DNA of 64,000 nucleotides from Bradyrhizobium agreste (GCF_016031625.1 NZ_JACCHP010000027.1:1-64000), one strand, 5' to 3'. Positions 17,579 through 25,899 are shown, numbered from the stretch's first letter. Program-made: numbers and translations. The notes: generated from the sequence alone by a model not told the origin.

Positions 17579-17595
17579 GTTTTCGAAAGCGCCGC

Positions 17596-18510
17596 TTAGC
17601 CGCGGAACAGCGACAGGATGCTCTGGCTGTTCTGGTTGGCGATCGAGAGCGCCTGAACGCCGAGCTGCTGCTGGGTCTGCAGCGCCTGCAGACGGGTCGA
17701 TTCCGCGTTCATGTCGGCGTCGACGAGCTGACCGACACCGCGATCCACGGAGTCCATCAAGGTCTTGACGAATTCCGTATTGGTCGAGATGCGGTTCTTG
17801 ACGGCACCGAGATCGGCGGCGGCCGAGCTCACCGAGTTGATCGCAGCGGTGACCTGCGCGATGTAGCCATCGAGCGTGGTCTGGTCGGCGGCCGAGTCGG
17901 TCAGCGCGGAGATGTTGATGGTGTCGACCGACGCAGTGCCGCTCACGGTGTCGAGAATGCCGGTCTGCGTGGTGGAGTACAGCGTGTAGTTGGCGGTCGT
18001 CACCGTGATCGAACCGATGGTGGGCGTGCCGCCGACACGCGAGTAGGACGACACGAGGTTGAAGGTCGTCGGGGTGGTACCCGTCGTCGTGCTCAGCCAG
18101 TTGATGCCGTTGAAGGTGGCCGAATTGGCCTTGAGCTTCATATCCTGCTGGATCTGGGTGATGTCGGCCTGGATCTTGGTGCGGTCGATACCGGCAGTCT
18201 TGGCTTCGACCAGCAGCGCCTGAAGCTTGGTCAGACCGGATTCCTTGTCGCCGATCACCGAGGTCAGAGCGGTATATTCGGTGTCGACGGTCGCGGCCGA
18301 CAGGCCGAGCGAGTCGGAAACCGCGGACAGCGCGGCGTTGTCGGAGCGCATCGAGGTCGCAATCGACCAATAGGCGGCGTTGTCCGAAGCGGTGGACACG
18401 CGCTGGCCGGTGGAGATCCGGTTCTGCGTGGTGGCGAGTTGCGCGCTGACAGACCGCAGGGTCTGGAGCGCGGTCATGGCGGAGGAGTTGGTGAGAAGAC
18501 TAGAACCCAT
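17596..18510 (-). CDS. lafA2: Lateral-type flagellin, second copy
   Basis: This 304-residue flagellin has the conserved N-terminal helix (MTALQTLRSV...ISTGQRVSTASDNAAYWSIA) and C-terminal helix (ESTRLQALQTQQQLGVQALSIANQNSQSILSLFRG) that build the filament core, with a short central domain. At about 31 kDa it matches the small lateral-flagellum flagellins of Bradyrhizobium rather than the large subpolar ones. It is a tandem paralogue of the gene at 18786-19694: residues about 123-233 are almost identical, while the ends carry scattered changes (for example S/A22, Q/E77). Its leader has the conserved hairpin and a Shine-Dalgarno-complementary segment. The symbol is by analogy with Bradyrhizobium. 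Confidence 0.93.
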   Translation of the reverse strand: MGSSLLTNSSAMTALQTLRSVSAQLATTQNRISTGQRVSTASDNAAYWSIATSMRSDNAALSAVSDSLGLSAATVDTEYTALTSVIGDKESGLTKLQALLVEAKTAGIDRTKIQADITQIQQDMKLKANSATFNGINWLSTTTGTTPTTFNLVSSYSRVGGTPTIGSITVTTANYTLYSTTQTGILDTVSGTASVDTINISALTDSAADQTTLDGYIAQVTAAINSVSSAAADLGAVKNRISTNTEFVKTLMDSVDRGVGQLVDADMNAESTRLQALQTQQQLGVQALSIANQNSQSILSLFRG

Positions 18511-18600
18511 TTTGATGTCCCTTTGAAGATTGGATCGAGCTTAGGGGACATACCGGGCTTGCACCGGTACGACAGGGCGGCGTCATGCCTTTGGGCGTGC
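18511..18600 (-). promoter_or_regulatory. Structured 5' leader of the second flagellin gene
   Basis: On the minus strand this leader contains TACCGG-7-CCGGTA (18551-18569), immediately followed by ATGTCCC (18545-18551), which is the exact reverse complement of the ribosome-binding segment GGGACAT (18515-18521) just before the start codon. The same arrangement occurs in the other flagellin leader. It could hide the ribosome site until a regulator such as FlbT, or temperature, opens it. No promoter was assigned with confidence. Confidence 0.6.
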
Positions 18601-18733
18601 CCCAAACGCGAGTTCAAGGCCCAATCTGTCGTAGCGGCGAGGTTAACGAGCGAAGTTTGTGCGAGGCTTGTGGCTCTGTGCCCCGGCCGCAACAGGGCAG
18701 CCGAAATTCGGCCGTGCGCGTCGTCACGCCAAA

Positions 18734-18768
18734 TGAAAAGGCCCGCGCTTCGCGAGAAGCGCGGCCCT
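18734..18768 (-). terminator. Rho-independent terminator after the first flagellin gene
   Basis: On the minus strand GGGCCGCGCTTC-TCGC-GAAGCGCGGGCC forms a stem of about 11 pairs followed by TTTTCATTT. It lies 18 bases past the stop of the flagellin at 18786 and separates the two flagellin transcription units. Confidence 0.85.
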
Positions 18769-18785
18769 CCCCACCTTCTTGAGGC

Positions 18786-19694
18786 TTAGCGGAACAGCGA
18801 CAGGATGCTCTGGCTGTTGTTGTTCGCGATCGAGAGTGCCTGGACGCCGAGCTGCTGCTGGACCTGGAGGGCCGCCAGACGGGTGGACTCCTGGTTCATG
18901 TCGGCATCGACGAGCTGGCCGACACCGCGGTCAACCGAGTCCATCAGCGACTTCACGAATTCCGTATTGGTCGAGATGCGGTTCTTGACGGCACCGAGAT
19001 TGGCAGCGGCCGAGCTCACCGAGTTGATCGCAGCGGTGACCTGCGCGATGTAGCCATCGAGCGTGGTCTGGTCGGCGGCCGAGTCGGTCAGCGCGGAGAT
19101 GTTGATGGTGTCGACCGACGCAGTGCCGCTCACGGTGTCGAGAATGCCGGTCTGCGTGGTGGAGTACAGCGTGTAGTTGGCGGTCGTCACCGTGATCGAA
19201 CCGATGGTGGGCGTGCCGCCGACACGCGAGTAGGACGAGACGAGGTTGAAGGTCGTCGGGGTGGTACCCGTCGTCGTGCTCAGCCAGTTGATGCCGTTGA
19301 AGGTCGCCGAATTGGCCTTGAGCTTCATATCCTGCTGGATCTGGGTGACGTCCGCCTGGATCTTGGTACGGTCGATACCGGCGGTCTTGGCTTGGACCAG
19401 CAGCGCCTGGAGCTTGGTCAGGCCGGAGTCCTTGTCGCCGATGACCGACGTCAGAGCCGTGTACTGCGTGTCGACGGTCGCCGCCGACAGACCGAGTGAG
19501 TCGGAGACCGCCGACAGCGCGGCGTTGTCGGAGCGCATCGACGTCGCAATCGACCAATAGGCGGCGTTGTCGGAGGCAGTGGCGACGCGCTGGCCGGTGG
19601 AGATCCGGGTCTGCGTGGTGGCGAGTTGCGAGCTGACAGACCGCAGGGTCTGGAGCGCGGTCATGGCGGACGAGTTCGTGAGCAGGCTTGACAT
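18786..19694 (-). CDS. lafA1: Lateral-type flagellin, first copy
   Basis: A 302-residue flagellin beginning MSSLLTNSSAMTALQTLRSV and ending NNNSQSILSLFR, one residue shorter at the C-terminus than its neighbour. The N- and C-terminal helices form the D0/D1 core; the short middle part (about residues 121-230, Thr/Ser-rich) is exposed. It has its own leader, with AAGGGA eight bases before ATG, and its own terminator. The two genes differ by scattered substitutions in the core helices but are nearly identical at DNA level in the centre, suggesting recent gene conversion. Control by FlbT and FlaF, encoded at 5913-6667, is expected. Confidence 0.94.
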   Translation of the reverse strand: MSSLLTNSSAMTALQTLRSVSSQLATTQTRISTGQRVATASDNAAYWSIATSMRSDNAALSAVSDSLGLSAATVDTQYTALTSVIGDKDSGLTKLQALLVQAKTAGIDRTKIQADVTQIQQDMKLKANSATFNGINWLSTTTGTTPTTFNLVSSYSRVGGTPTIGSITVTTANYTLYSTTQTGILDTVSGTASVDTINISALTDSAADQTTLDGYIAQVTAAINSVSSAAANLGAVKNRISTNTEFVKSLMDSVDRGVGQLVDADMNQESTRLAALQVQQQLGVQALSIANNNSQSILSLFR

Positions 19695-19790
19695 TGCGAA
19701 TGTCCCTTTATGTACGCGTTTACATTTTCACGAGGGGACATACCGGGCTTTCACCGGTACGGAAGGGCGGCATCATGCCTTTGGACCGCT
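19695..19790 (-). promoter_or_regulatory. Structured 5' leader of the first flagellin gene
   Basis: Reading the minus strand, TACCGG-7-CCGGTA (19741-19759) forms a hairpin. Directly after it ATGTCCC (19735-19741) is the reverse complement of GGGACAT (19700-19706), which overlaps the ribosome site in front of the ATG at 19694. The outer block CCAAAGGCATGATGCC is also shared with the other flagellin leader, while the bases between the pairing arms differ in sequence and length. Conserved pairing across different loops supports a real RNA structure. Confidence 0.65.
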
Positions 19791-19878
19791 CTGTATGGGT
19801 CCAACCCGCCGTACCCTGTTGCTAGCACGCCGAACCTTGCTTCCGGATTAAGACGAGCTTGAATTCCGCAGCAAAATC

Positions 19879-19932
19879 ATATGGTTAAAATTACGCGCCG
19901 CTAACCATATCCAGCACGTTTCGCTTAACCAT
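19879..19932. promoter_or_regulatory. Inverted repeat and TAACCAT boxes upstream of the first flagellin
   Basis: ATATGGTTA at 19879-19887 and TAACCATAT at 19902-19910 form a perfect nine-base inverted repeat with a 14-base spacer, and a third TTAACCAT lies at 19925-19932. The block sits between the fliP stop and the flagellin promoter region in unusually AT-rich DNA. It may be an operator for a flagellar regulator; a weak transcription stop for fliP is the alternative. Confidence 0.45.
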
Positions 19933-19958
19933 AACGGGGCGCCCGGCGCTCGCAGCGC

Positions 19959-20699
19959 TCACGAGAACGAGCGGACCAGCCCGGAGGCCAGCAGATTCCA
20001 GCCGTCGATCAGCACGAAGAACAGCATCTTGAACGGCAGCGCGAGGATCGTCGGCGGCATCATCATCATGCCCATCGACATGGTCAGCGTCGCCACGATC
20101 ATGTCGATCACCAGGAACGGCAGGATGATGAGGAATCCGATCTCGAACGAGCGCCTGAGCTCGGAGATCATGAACGCCGGAATGATGACGCGCAAATCGA
20201 TCCGCTTGTCGTCGAACTTCTTGCGGAAGCTCTCTGCGGCGAGCGCTTCGAAGGTCTGCAGATCCTTGTCGCGGACATGGGCCAGCATGAACTCGCGGAA
20301 CGGATCGGTGATCTTCAGATAGGCTTGCTCCTCCGAGATCTCGTTCTTCATCAGCGGCTGGACCCCGGTCTCCCAGGCCCGGTCGAAGGTCGGCGCCATG
20401 ACGTAGAAGGTCATGAACAGCGCGAGACTGATCAGCACCAGGTTGGCAGGCGTGGTCTGGAGGCCGAGACCGGCGCGCAGGAACGACAACGCCACCGCAA
20501 ATCGCGTGAAGCTCGTCACCATGATCAGCAGCCCCGGCGCCACCGATAGCACCGTGATCAGCGCCATCAGCTGGATGATCCGGCCGCTGGTCGAGCCGTT
20601 CCCGGGCGGCAGCAGGGAATTCAGGTCCGGAATCTGGGCCAGCGCCGCCTCGGGCAGCACGACCAGAACCAACGCGAGCAGCAGGACTTTCACCCTCAC
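19959..20699 (-). CDS. fliP: Flagellar export gate protein FliP
   Basis: This protein of about 246 residues has a signal-like N-terminus (VKVLLLALVLVVLPEAALAQ), a periplasmic stretch and four membrane segments. The conserved FTRFAVALSFLRAGLGLQTTPANL and MGMMMMPPTILALPFKMLFFVLIDGWNLL regions identify FliP. No ATG is available. The GTG at 20699 overlaps the fliL stop (GTGA) and gives normal length; a second GTG at 20693 is possible. FliP forms the pentameric export pore with FliQ and FliR, which are encoded at the far left of the locus. Confidence 0.94.
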   Translation of the reverse strand: MRVKVLLLALVLVVLPEAALAQIPDLNSLLPPGNGSTSGRIIQLMALITVLSVAPGLLIMVTSFTRFAVALSFLRAGLGLQTTPANLVLISLALFMTFYVMAPTFDRAWETGVQPLMKNEISEEQAYLKITDPFREFMLAHVRDKDLQTFEALAAESFRKKFDDKRIDLRVIIPAFMISELRRSFEIGFLIILPFLVIDMIVATLTMSMGMMMMPPTILALPFKMLFFVLIDGWNLLASGLVRSFS

Positions 20700-21139
20700 T
20701 GGATCACCAGCGTCTCGATGATCAATTCGCGGACCTTGCCCGATGAGCGGATATTGGCGCGCTCGGTCAGATCGTCGCGCAGATGCTGCAGCCCGCGCGA
20801 TCCCTCGAACTGGGCAACGGTCGCCGACCGCAGATAGGTCACGATGTCCTCGCTGATATGGGCGGCCAGAATGCCGGCATCCTCGTCGCTCATGCTGTCG
20901 GTCACCATCGAGGCTTCGATGCGCGCCCAATTGTTGGCCGGCGCGGCGAGATTGGTCACGATCGGTGACAATTTCCTGAGCCGCGCGCTGCCAGCGTAGC
21001 TCGAGGCGATCGGCGGCGGCGTGGGGCTCTTCTTCGCGTCGGCAACGCGCTCGGCGGTCGCGATCAGATGCAGGCCGGCAACGGCGCCCGCGCCGATCGC
21101 GATCAGGGTCAGCACGACGATGGCGGCGATCAGGCGCAT
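20696..21139 (-). CDS. fliL: Basal-body-associated protein FliL
   Basis: The protein is 147 residues with one N-terminal membrane helix (MRLIAAIVVLTLIAIGAGAVAGLHL), a Pro-rich linker and a periplasmic FliL domain ending in GKVRELIIETLVIQ, the typical terminal strand. FliL rings surround the stator and support motor torque. I chose ATG at 21139 with AGGGGA upstream. It sits between flgH and fliP, the common rhizobial order, and its stop overlaps the fliP start. Confidence 0.85.
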   Translation of the reverse strand: MRLIAAIVVLTLIAIGAGAVAGLHLIATAERVADAKKSPTPPPIASSYAGSARLRKLSPIVTNLAAPANNWARIEASMVTDSMSDEDAGILAAHISEDIVTYLRSATVAQFEGSRGLQHLRDDLTERANIRSSGKVRELIIETLVIQ

Positions 21140-21181
21140 GGCGTCCCCTGCCACCACAACGTGCCCCGGCCGGCGCCGGTT

Positions 21182-21889
21182 TCAGAACGGTGCCACGGCA
21201 TCATAGATCCGGTGTCCCCACCCAGGCTGCTGCACGTCCGACAGATTTCCGCGGCCGCCATAGGACACGCGTGCCTCGGCGATCTTGTCGTAGGAGATGG
21301 TGTTGGCCCGCGAGATATCGCGCGGACGCACGATGCCGCCGACCTTGAGCACGCGCATCTCCGTGTTGACGCGGAATTCCTGCGAACCGCTGATCATCAT
21401 GTTGCCGTTCGGCAGCACGTCGGTGACGATGGCCGCGATCGACAGCCTGATGTCCTCAGTGCGGTCGATCTGGCCGTTACCCTTGATCTGGGTGTTGGTG
21501 CTGAGATTGGCGTTGGCCTGGCCCGTATCGCTCCATCCGGCGACGTCCATCAGCCAGTCGAGCCCGAATTTCACTTGCGAATCGCGCGAGCGGCCGGTCT
21601 TGTTGTCGAGCTTGGCCTTGTCCTGCATCGAGATGATCACCGTCACGACGTCGCCGGTGCGGCGGGCGCGCGGATCGCGGTAGAGATCGGTGCCGTCGTC
21701 CCAGGTGGAGCGGTAGCTGACGGGCGTGCGCATGCGCGGCGTCACCGGGATCGGATCGGCCTGCATCCGCAGGCCGCTGCCGACAGGCGACATCTGCGGG
21801 CCGATCAGGACCTCGGCCGGGTCATGGTAGCATCCGGCCAGAAGCACGGACGCCGCGAGCAGCGAGAGGATGAGGATCGGCTTGTTCAT
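21182..21889 (-). CDS. flgH: Flagellar L-ring lipoprotein FlgH
   Basis: This 235-residue protein has a lipoprotein signal with lipobox LLAGC (Cys20) and the FlgH signatures GDVVTVIISMQDKAKLDNKT and VLPNGNMMISGSQEFRVNTEMRVLKVGGIVRPRDI. It builds the outer-membrane L ring around the distal rod. The ATG at 21889 follows the motE stop with no gap (TAGATG), so the two are translationally coupled. Confidence 0.95.
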   Translation of the reverse strand: MNKPILILSLLAASVLLAGCYHDPAEVLIGPQMSPVGSGLRMQADPIPVTPRMRTPVSYRSTWDDGTDLYRDPRARRTGDVVTVIISMQDKAKLDNKTGRSRDSQVKFGLDWLMDVAGWSDTGQANANLSTNTQIKGNGQIDRTEDIRLSIAAIVTDVLPNGNMMISGSQEFRVNTEMRVLKVGGIVRPRDISRANTISYDKIAEARVSYGGRGNLSDVQQPGWGHRIYDAVAPF

Positions 21890-22648
21890 CTATTTGCTCT
21901 TTCCGTCGTCCACGCGACGCATGCCGCCGAGCAGGTCGGCGAGGTGCGCCGCGCGCGCCGTGTCCATCTCGTTGAAGATCGCGCTCGAGCTGCGCGGGCT
22001 GAGCTTGGCGAGTACGGCGGCGGCGGTCTCGTCGGCCATGCCGGCGATCTGCGTCGCCGCAGCTTCGGGCTTCATGCGCGAATAGATCTCGACGACGCTG
22101 GCTTCGGCCTTCTTCAGAAAGTCGTCGCGCAGCGCCATCCACTTCTCGTATTCGGCGCGTTTGGCCTCGACTTCGGCGATGCGCTCGCGCAGCAGGCTCT
22201 CGGCCTTCTCGAGCTCCTTGAGCTGCCAGGCCAGCCTGGCGTCGACCGCGGGATCGGCGACGTTGCTGCAGAACAGGGCGATTTCGTTGTCGGGAGCCGG
22301 CGCCGCCTGTGGCGGCGCAGGCTTCGGCGGCGCCGTGACGCTGCCAGGCTTGGCCGGACGGACCGGCGCGGGCGCAGGCGTCGGCGCCTCCGGCACCGCA
22401 CCGGTGACGGCGGGGCCCGAATCTTCAGCCGCCCATGCCGTGGCCCGGACCGAAGCATTGTCGCCAGGTGTCGCGGTGGCGGGCGGCTGCGGCTTCTGCG
22501 GTCCACCCGCGCGGGCGCGGGCGAAGGAGAGCAGGTTGAGCGGCTTCGACGGCCTGGCCTCATCCAGGGCGAACGCAGCCGGAGCGCTCGCGAGCATTGT
22601 TGCTGCGGCCAGCAGGAGGAGTTTGGCTCTATGATCCAGCTTCAGCAT
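21890..22648 (-). CDS. motE: MotE-type periplasmic chaperone (MgtE N-domain family)
   Basis: About 252 residues. A signal peptide (KLLLLAAATMLASAPAAFA) leads into a Pro/Ala-rich linker, a coiled coil (about 140-190; LKELEKAESLLRERIAEVEAKRAEYEKW) and a C-terminal MgtE-N-like repeat (YSRMKPEAAATQIAGMADETAAAVLAKLSPRSSSAIFNEM). In Sinorhizobium, MotE is a chaperone needed for MotC stability, and motC is present here at 12487. I chose ATG at 22648 because longer upstream reading lacks a signal sequence. It is coupled to flgH. Confidence 0.82.
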   Translation of the reverse strand: MLKLDHRAKLLLLAAATMLASAPAAFALDEARPSKPLNLLSFARARAGGPQKPQPPATATPGDNASVRATAWAAEDSGPAVTGAVPEAPTPAPAPVRPAKPGSVTAPPKPAPPQAAPAPDNEIALFCSNVADPAVDARLAWQLKELEKAESLLRERIAEVEAKRAEYEKWMALRDDFLKKAEASVVEIYSRMKPEAAATQIAGMADETAAAVLAKLSPRSSSAIFNEMDTARAAHLADLLGGMRRVDDGKSK

Positions 22649-22715
22649 CGGGCCGCGTGCGATTCTCGCTTCAGACCTGAGCATTGGGCGACCAAGCTTG
22701 CACGACGCTTGCGCA

Positions 22716-23846
22716 TCATTGCACGATGACATCGGCCTGGAGCGCGCCTGCCGTCTTGATCGCCTGGAGGATCGCGATGATCCCCGACGGCTTCAGGCCG
22801 ATCTGGTTCAGCCCGCGCACCAGGCGCTGGAGATCCACCCCGCTCAGGATCGCCACCTGCGATCCGGCCTCGTTGGCTTCGACCACGGTCTGCGGGACGA
22901 CCACCGTCTGTCCTCGCGAGAACGGCGCCGGCTGCGACACCACCGGCATCTCCGTGACGCGAACCGTCAGATTGCCGTGGGTCACGGCAACCGTCGATAT
23001 CCGCACGTCGCGCCCGATCACGACCGTGCCGGTGCGCTCGTTGATCACGACCCGCGCCGGCGTGTCCGGCTCGACCACCAATTCGCCGATCTCGGCGAGG
23101 AAGCGAACAGGGCCGACATGACGCGGCTTCGACAGCACGATGGTGCGATAGTCGCGCTCGAAGGCGATCTGCGCGCGGTAGCGACCGCCGGCGTAGCGGT
23201 TGACGGCGTCGAGGATGCGCGTTGCGGTGACGAAATCGGGGTTCTTCAGCTGGAGCACCAGGAACTCCATCTCGTGGAGATTCCCCTGCACCGCGCGTTC
23301 GACCAGCGCACCGTTCGGGATGCGTCCGGCCGTCGGCGTGCCCTGGCTGACGCTCTGCGCCTGGCCTCCGACGCTGTAACCGGCAACCGTGATTGCGCCC
23401 TGCGCCACTGCATAGACAGCGCCGTCGGCTGCGCGCAGCGACGTCATCACCAGCGTGCCGCCGAGCAGCGACGTCGCATCGCCGAGCGACGACACGGTGA
23501 CGTCCATGCGCTCGCCGGGCCCGATCGAAGGCGGCAGGTCCGCCGTCACCATCACGGCTGCGACGTTGCGCGTGCGCAGCGTGGTCGGACGCGGGGGGTT
23601 GTTGGTGCTCGTGGTCTCGTTCCTGACGTTGATGCCCATGTTCTCGAGCATCGACTGCAGAGACTGTTCGGTGAACGGCGCGTTGCGCAGCGTGTCGCCG
23701 GTGCCGTTGAGGCCGATGACGAGGCCGTAGCCGACAATCTGGTTCTCGCGCAGACCCTTGATGTCCGCGATGTCCTTGATGCGAACGGCGGCCTGGGCGC
23801 TGGCGGCCGACACCAGCAGGATGAGCGCAAGCAGGAGCCTCGTCAT
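22716..23846 (-). CDS. flgI: Flagellar P-ring protein FlgI
   Basis: 376 residues with a cleavable signal (MTRLLLALILLVSAASAQA). The FlgI core is clear: RIKDIADIKGLRENQIVGYGLVIGLNGTGD at the N-terminus, and PARVVINERTGTVVIGRDVRISTVAVTHGNLTV in the second half. FlgI polymerises in the periplasm as the P ring around the rod, helped by FlgA. It overlaps flgA by four bases and is 67 bases before motE. Confidence 0.96.
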   Translation of the reverse strand: MTRLLLALILLVSAASAQAAVRIKDIADIKGLRENQIVGYGLVIGLNGTGDTLRNAPFTEQSLQSMLENMGINVRNETTSTNNPPRPTTLRTRNVAAVMVTADLPPSIGPGERMDVTVSSLGDATSLLGGTLVMTSLRAADGAVYAVAQGAITVAGYSVGGQAQSVSQGTPTAGRIPNGALVERAVQGNLHEMEFLVLQLKNPDFVTATRILDAVNRYAGGRYRAQIAFERDYRTIVLSKPRHVGPVRFLAEIGELVVEPDTPARVVINERTGTVVIGRDVRISTVAVTHGNLTVRVTEMPVVSQPAPFSRGQTVVVPQTVVEANEAGSQVAILSGVDLQRLVRGLNQIGLKPSGIIAILQAIKTAGALQADVIVQ

Positions 23847-24319
23847 GATCCGTCCATGACCTTGACGGTGCCGTCCGGCTGAACCACGCCCCTGATGATC
23901 ACGCCGGTGTCCGTATTGCGCACCGGGATCAGCGCGCCGGCTGCACCCGACTGCATCGCCGAGCCGTAGGTGACGATGGACAGGCCGCTGTCCTCGACCA
24001 CGACCTTGACCATGGCACCGCGCGCGACGGTCCAGGGGTCCTCCACCGCATTGGTTGGAATGGGCTGGCCCGGCAACAGTGCACGCCGCGCCATGCGGCC
24101 GACCAGGACCTGACGCCCCTCGATGAACATGGCGACGCCGAGCAGGCTGGGCGCGAAGGCGCGCTCGGTGATCATCTCCTCGCGGATCAGCTCGCCGGCG
24201 CGGATCGCGACGGCCGGCACGGGAAGCCGCTTTTCCTCGGCCGCGGCGGTCCGCGCCGCGACGAGAACCAGCAGCACGGCGCCCAACCCGCGCACCATCA
24301 GGCCCACCCTGTTCAACAT
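23843..24319 (-). CDS. flgA: P-ring assembly chaperone FlgA
   Basis: About 158 residues with a signal peptide (ending ARTAAA) and the SAF-type FlgA domain: AIRAGELIREEMITERAF, PIPTNAVEDPWTVARGAMVKVVVEDSGLSI, and the end VIIRGVVQPDGTVKVMDGS. FlgA helps FlgI subunits assemble in the periplasm. The ATG at 24319 gives a proper signal peptide; a longer frame overlaps flgG by 62 bases and adds an Arg-rich stretch. It overlaps flgI by four bases. Confidence 0.9.
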   Translation of the reverse strand: MLNRVGLMVRGLGAVLLVLVAARTAAAEEKRLPVPAVAIRAGELIREEMITERAFAPSLLGVAMFIEGRQVLVGRMARRALLPGQPIPTNAVEDPWTVARGAMVKVVVEDSGLSIVTYGSAMQSGAAGALIPVRNTDTGVIIRGVVQPDGTVKVMDGS

Positions 24320-24332
24320 CGAGACACCGGAA

Positions 24333-25121
24333 CTAGCGCATGCCCTTCGAGACCGTCTGGGCCATTTCATCCGAGGCCTGGATGACCTTGGCATTCATTT
24401 CGTAGGCACGCTGCGCCGAGATCAATTCGGTGATTTCCTTGACCGGATCGACGTTCGAGGCTTCGAGATATTTCTGGTTGATCTTGCCGTAGCCGGCATC
24501 GCCGGGTAGGCCGACGACCGGCGTGCCGGACGCCGTGGTCTCCTTGTAGAGATTGCCGCCCAGCGGCTCGAGCCCCGCTTCGTTGGCGAAATTGGCAAGG
24601 TTGAGCTGGCCGATCTGGCGCGGGTTTATCTCCGTATCCAGCTTGGCGAACACCTGGCCGGTGGCGTTGACCGTGACCTCGACGGTCCCCTGCGGGATCG
24701 TAATCGCGGGGTCCAGCAGGTAGCCGTCGATCGTGACGAGCTGGCCGTTGGCATTGGTGTTGAAGGAGCCAGCGCGGGTGTATTGCACCTCGTTGTTGGG
24801 TCCGAGCACCTGAAACCAGCCACGTCCGTTGATCGCGAGATCATAGGGATTGCCGGTCTGCGTCAGCGCGCCCTGGATGTGCAGCTTGCGGATCGCCGCG
24901 GACTTGACGCCGAGACCGAGATTGGCGCCTTCCGGAATCGGCGAGGAGCCATTGGTGTTCGCGACGCCCTGCATGCGGTCCATCTGGTAGAACAGATCGG
25001 TGAACTCCGCGCGCGCCCGCTTGTAGGAGGTCGAGTTGATGTTGGCGATGTTGTTCGCGATGACTTCGATGTTGGTCTGCTGGGCGTTCATGCCCGTGGC
25101 CGCAATGGCGAGCGATTTCAC
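24333..25121 (-). CDS. flgG: Distal rod protein FlgG
   Basis: 262 residues, the standard FlgG length. The N-terminus MKSLAIAATGMNAQQTNIEVIANNIANINSTSYKRARAEF is characteristic, and the C-terminus EASNVDPVKEITELISAQRAYEMNAKVIQASDEM carries the rod/hook end motif. FlgG forms the distal rod. It is followed by flgA after 13 bases and preceded by fliE. Confidence 0.97.
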   Translation of the reverse strand: MKSLAIAATGMNAQQTNIEVIANNIANINSTSYKRARAEFTDLFYQMDRMQGVANTNGSSPIPEGANLGLGVKSAAIRKLHIQGALTQTGNPYDLAINGRGWFQVLGPNNEVQYTRAGSFNTNANGQLVTIDGYLLDPAITIPQGTVEVTVNATGQVFAKLDTEINPRQIGQLNLANFANEAGLEPLGGNLYKETTASGTPVVGLPGDAGYGKINQKYLEASNVDPVKEITELISAQRAYEMNAKVIQASDEMAQTVSKGMR

Positions 25122-25139
25122 TTAACCCACTCCTTCAGA

Positions 25140-25469
25140 TCAAATCGACATCCGAACGACTTCCTGGTAGGCCTGCACGACCTTGTCGCGAACCGCGACC
25201 GCCGTCTGCAGGGCCTGCTCGGCCGACATCAGCGCCTCGACGACACGGCGCGTCGATTCCTTGCCCTGCATTGCCGAAATCGATGCGGCCTCGCCCGCCT
25301 TCAGCGTCCCGATCGCGTCGGACGTCACCTGCTTCATCACTGATTCGAAGCCGGCATCGTCGCCGACCTGGACCGCCGTGGTCGCCGCAGGCGAGATTGC
25401 CTGCGTCTCGGTCGCGCGGCTCGCGGCCTGTCCTGCGGAAATCGCGGTGGATGAAATCGCCTCAAGCAT
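25140..25469 (-). CDS. fliE: MS-ring/rod junction protein FliE
   Basis: 109 residues with an Ala/Thr-rich N-terminus and the conserved C-terminal FliE region (EQALQTAVAVRDKVVQAYQEVVRMSI). FliE joins the MS ring to the proximal rod and is one of the first exported subunits. It is placed in the usual flgB-flgC-fliE cluster, two bases after flgC. Confidence 0.93.
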   Translation of the reverse strand: MLEAISSTAISAGQAASRATETQAISPAATTAVQVGDDAGFESVMKQVTSDAIGTLKAGEAASISAMQGKESTRRVVEALMSAEQALQTAVAVRDKVVQAYQEVVRMSI

Positions 25470-25471
25470 GG

Positions 25472-25888
25472 TCAGCTCCTCAAGAGATCGATGGTCATGC
25501 CGAGCATCGACCTCACCTGCTTCACGACCTGGAGATTGGCCTCATAGGAGCGGTTGACTTCCCGCATGTCGGCCATCTCGATCATCATGTTCACGTTCGG
25601 CAGCTTGACGTAGCCGGCCTTGTCGGCGGCGGGATGCCCCGGATCGTACTCCACCCGGTAGGGCGTGGTGTCGACGCCGATCTCCTTGACCTTCGCGAGC
25701 TGCGCACCCGAGGCGCGGTCCATCGCGGCATCGAAGGTGATGGTCTTGCGTTGATACGGATCGGCGCCGGCGCTGCGTCCCGTCGAGGTTGCGTTCGCGA
25801 GGTTCTCCGAGACGATGCGCATGCGCGTCGACTGCGCTTCGAGCCCGGAGCTTGCGACCGTCAGAGAGGCGCTCAATGAGTCCAGCAT
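25472..25888 (-). CDS. flgC: Proximal rod protein FlgC
   Basis: 138 residues. The N-terminus has TVASSGLEAQSTRMRIVSENLANATST, the rod-protein motif, and the C-terminus MIEMADMREVNRSYEANLQVVKQVRSMLGMTIDLLRS is the FlgC signature. The central DPGHPAADKAGYVKLPNVN is also a FlgC hallmark. It lies 11 bases after flgB. Confidence 0.96.
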   Translation of the reverse strand: MLDSLSASLTVASSGLEAQSTRMRIVSENLANATSTGRSAGADPYQRKTITFDAAMDRASGAQLAKVKEIGVDTTPYRVEYDPGHPAADKAGYVKLPNVNMMIEMADMREVNRSYEANLQVVKQVRSMLGMTIDLLRS

Positions 25889-25899
25889 GTCATTTCACC

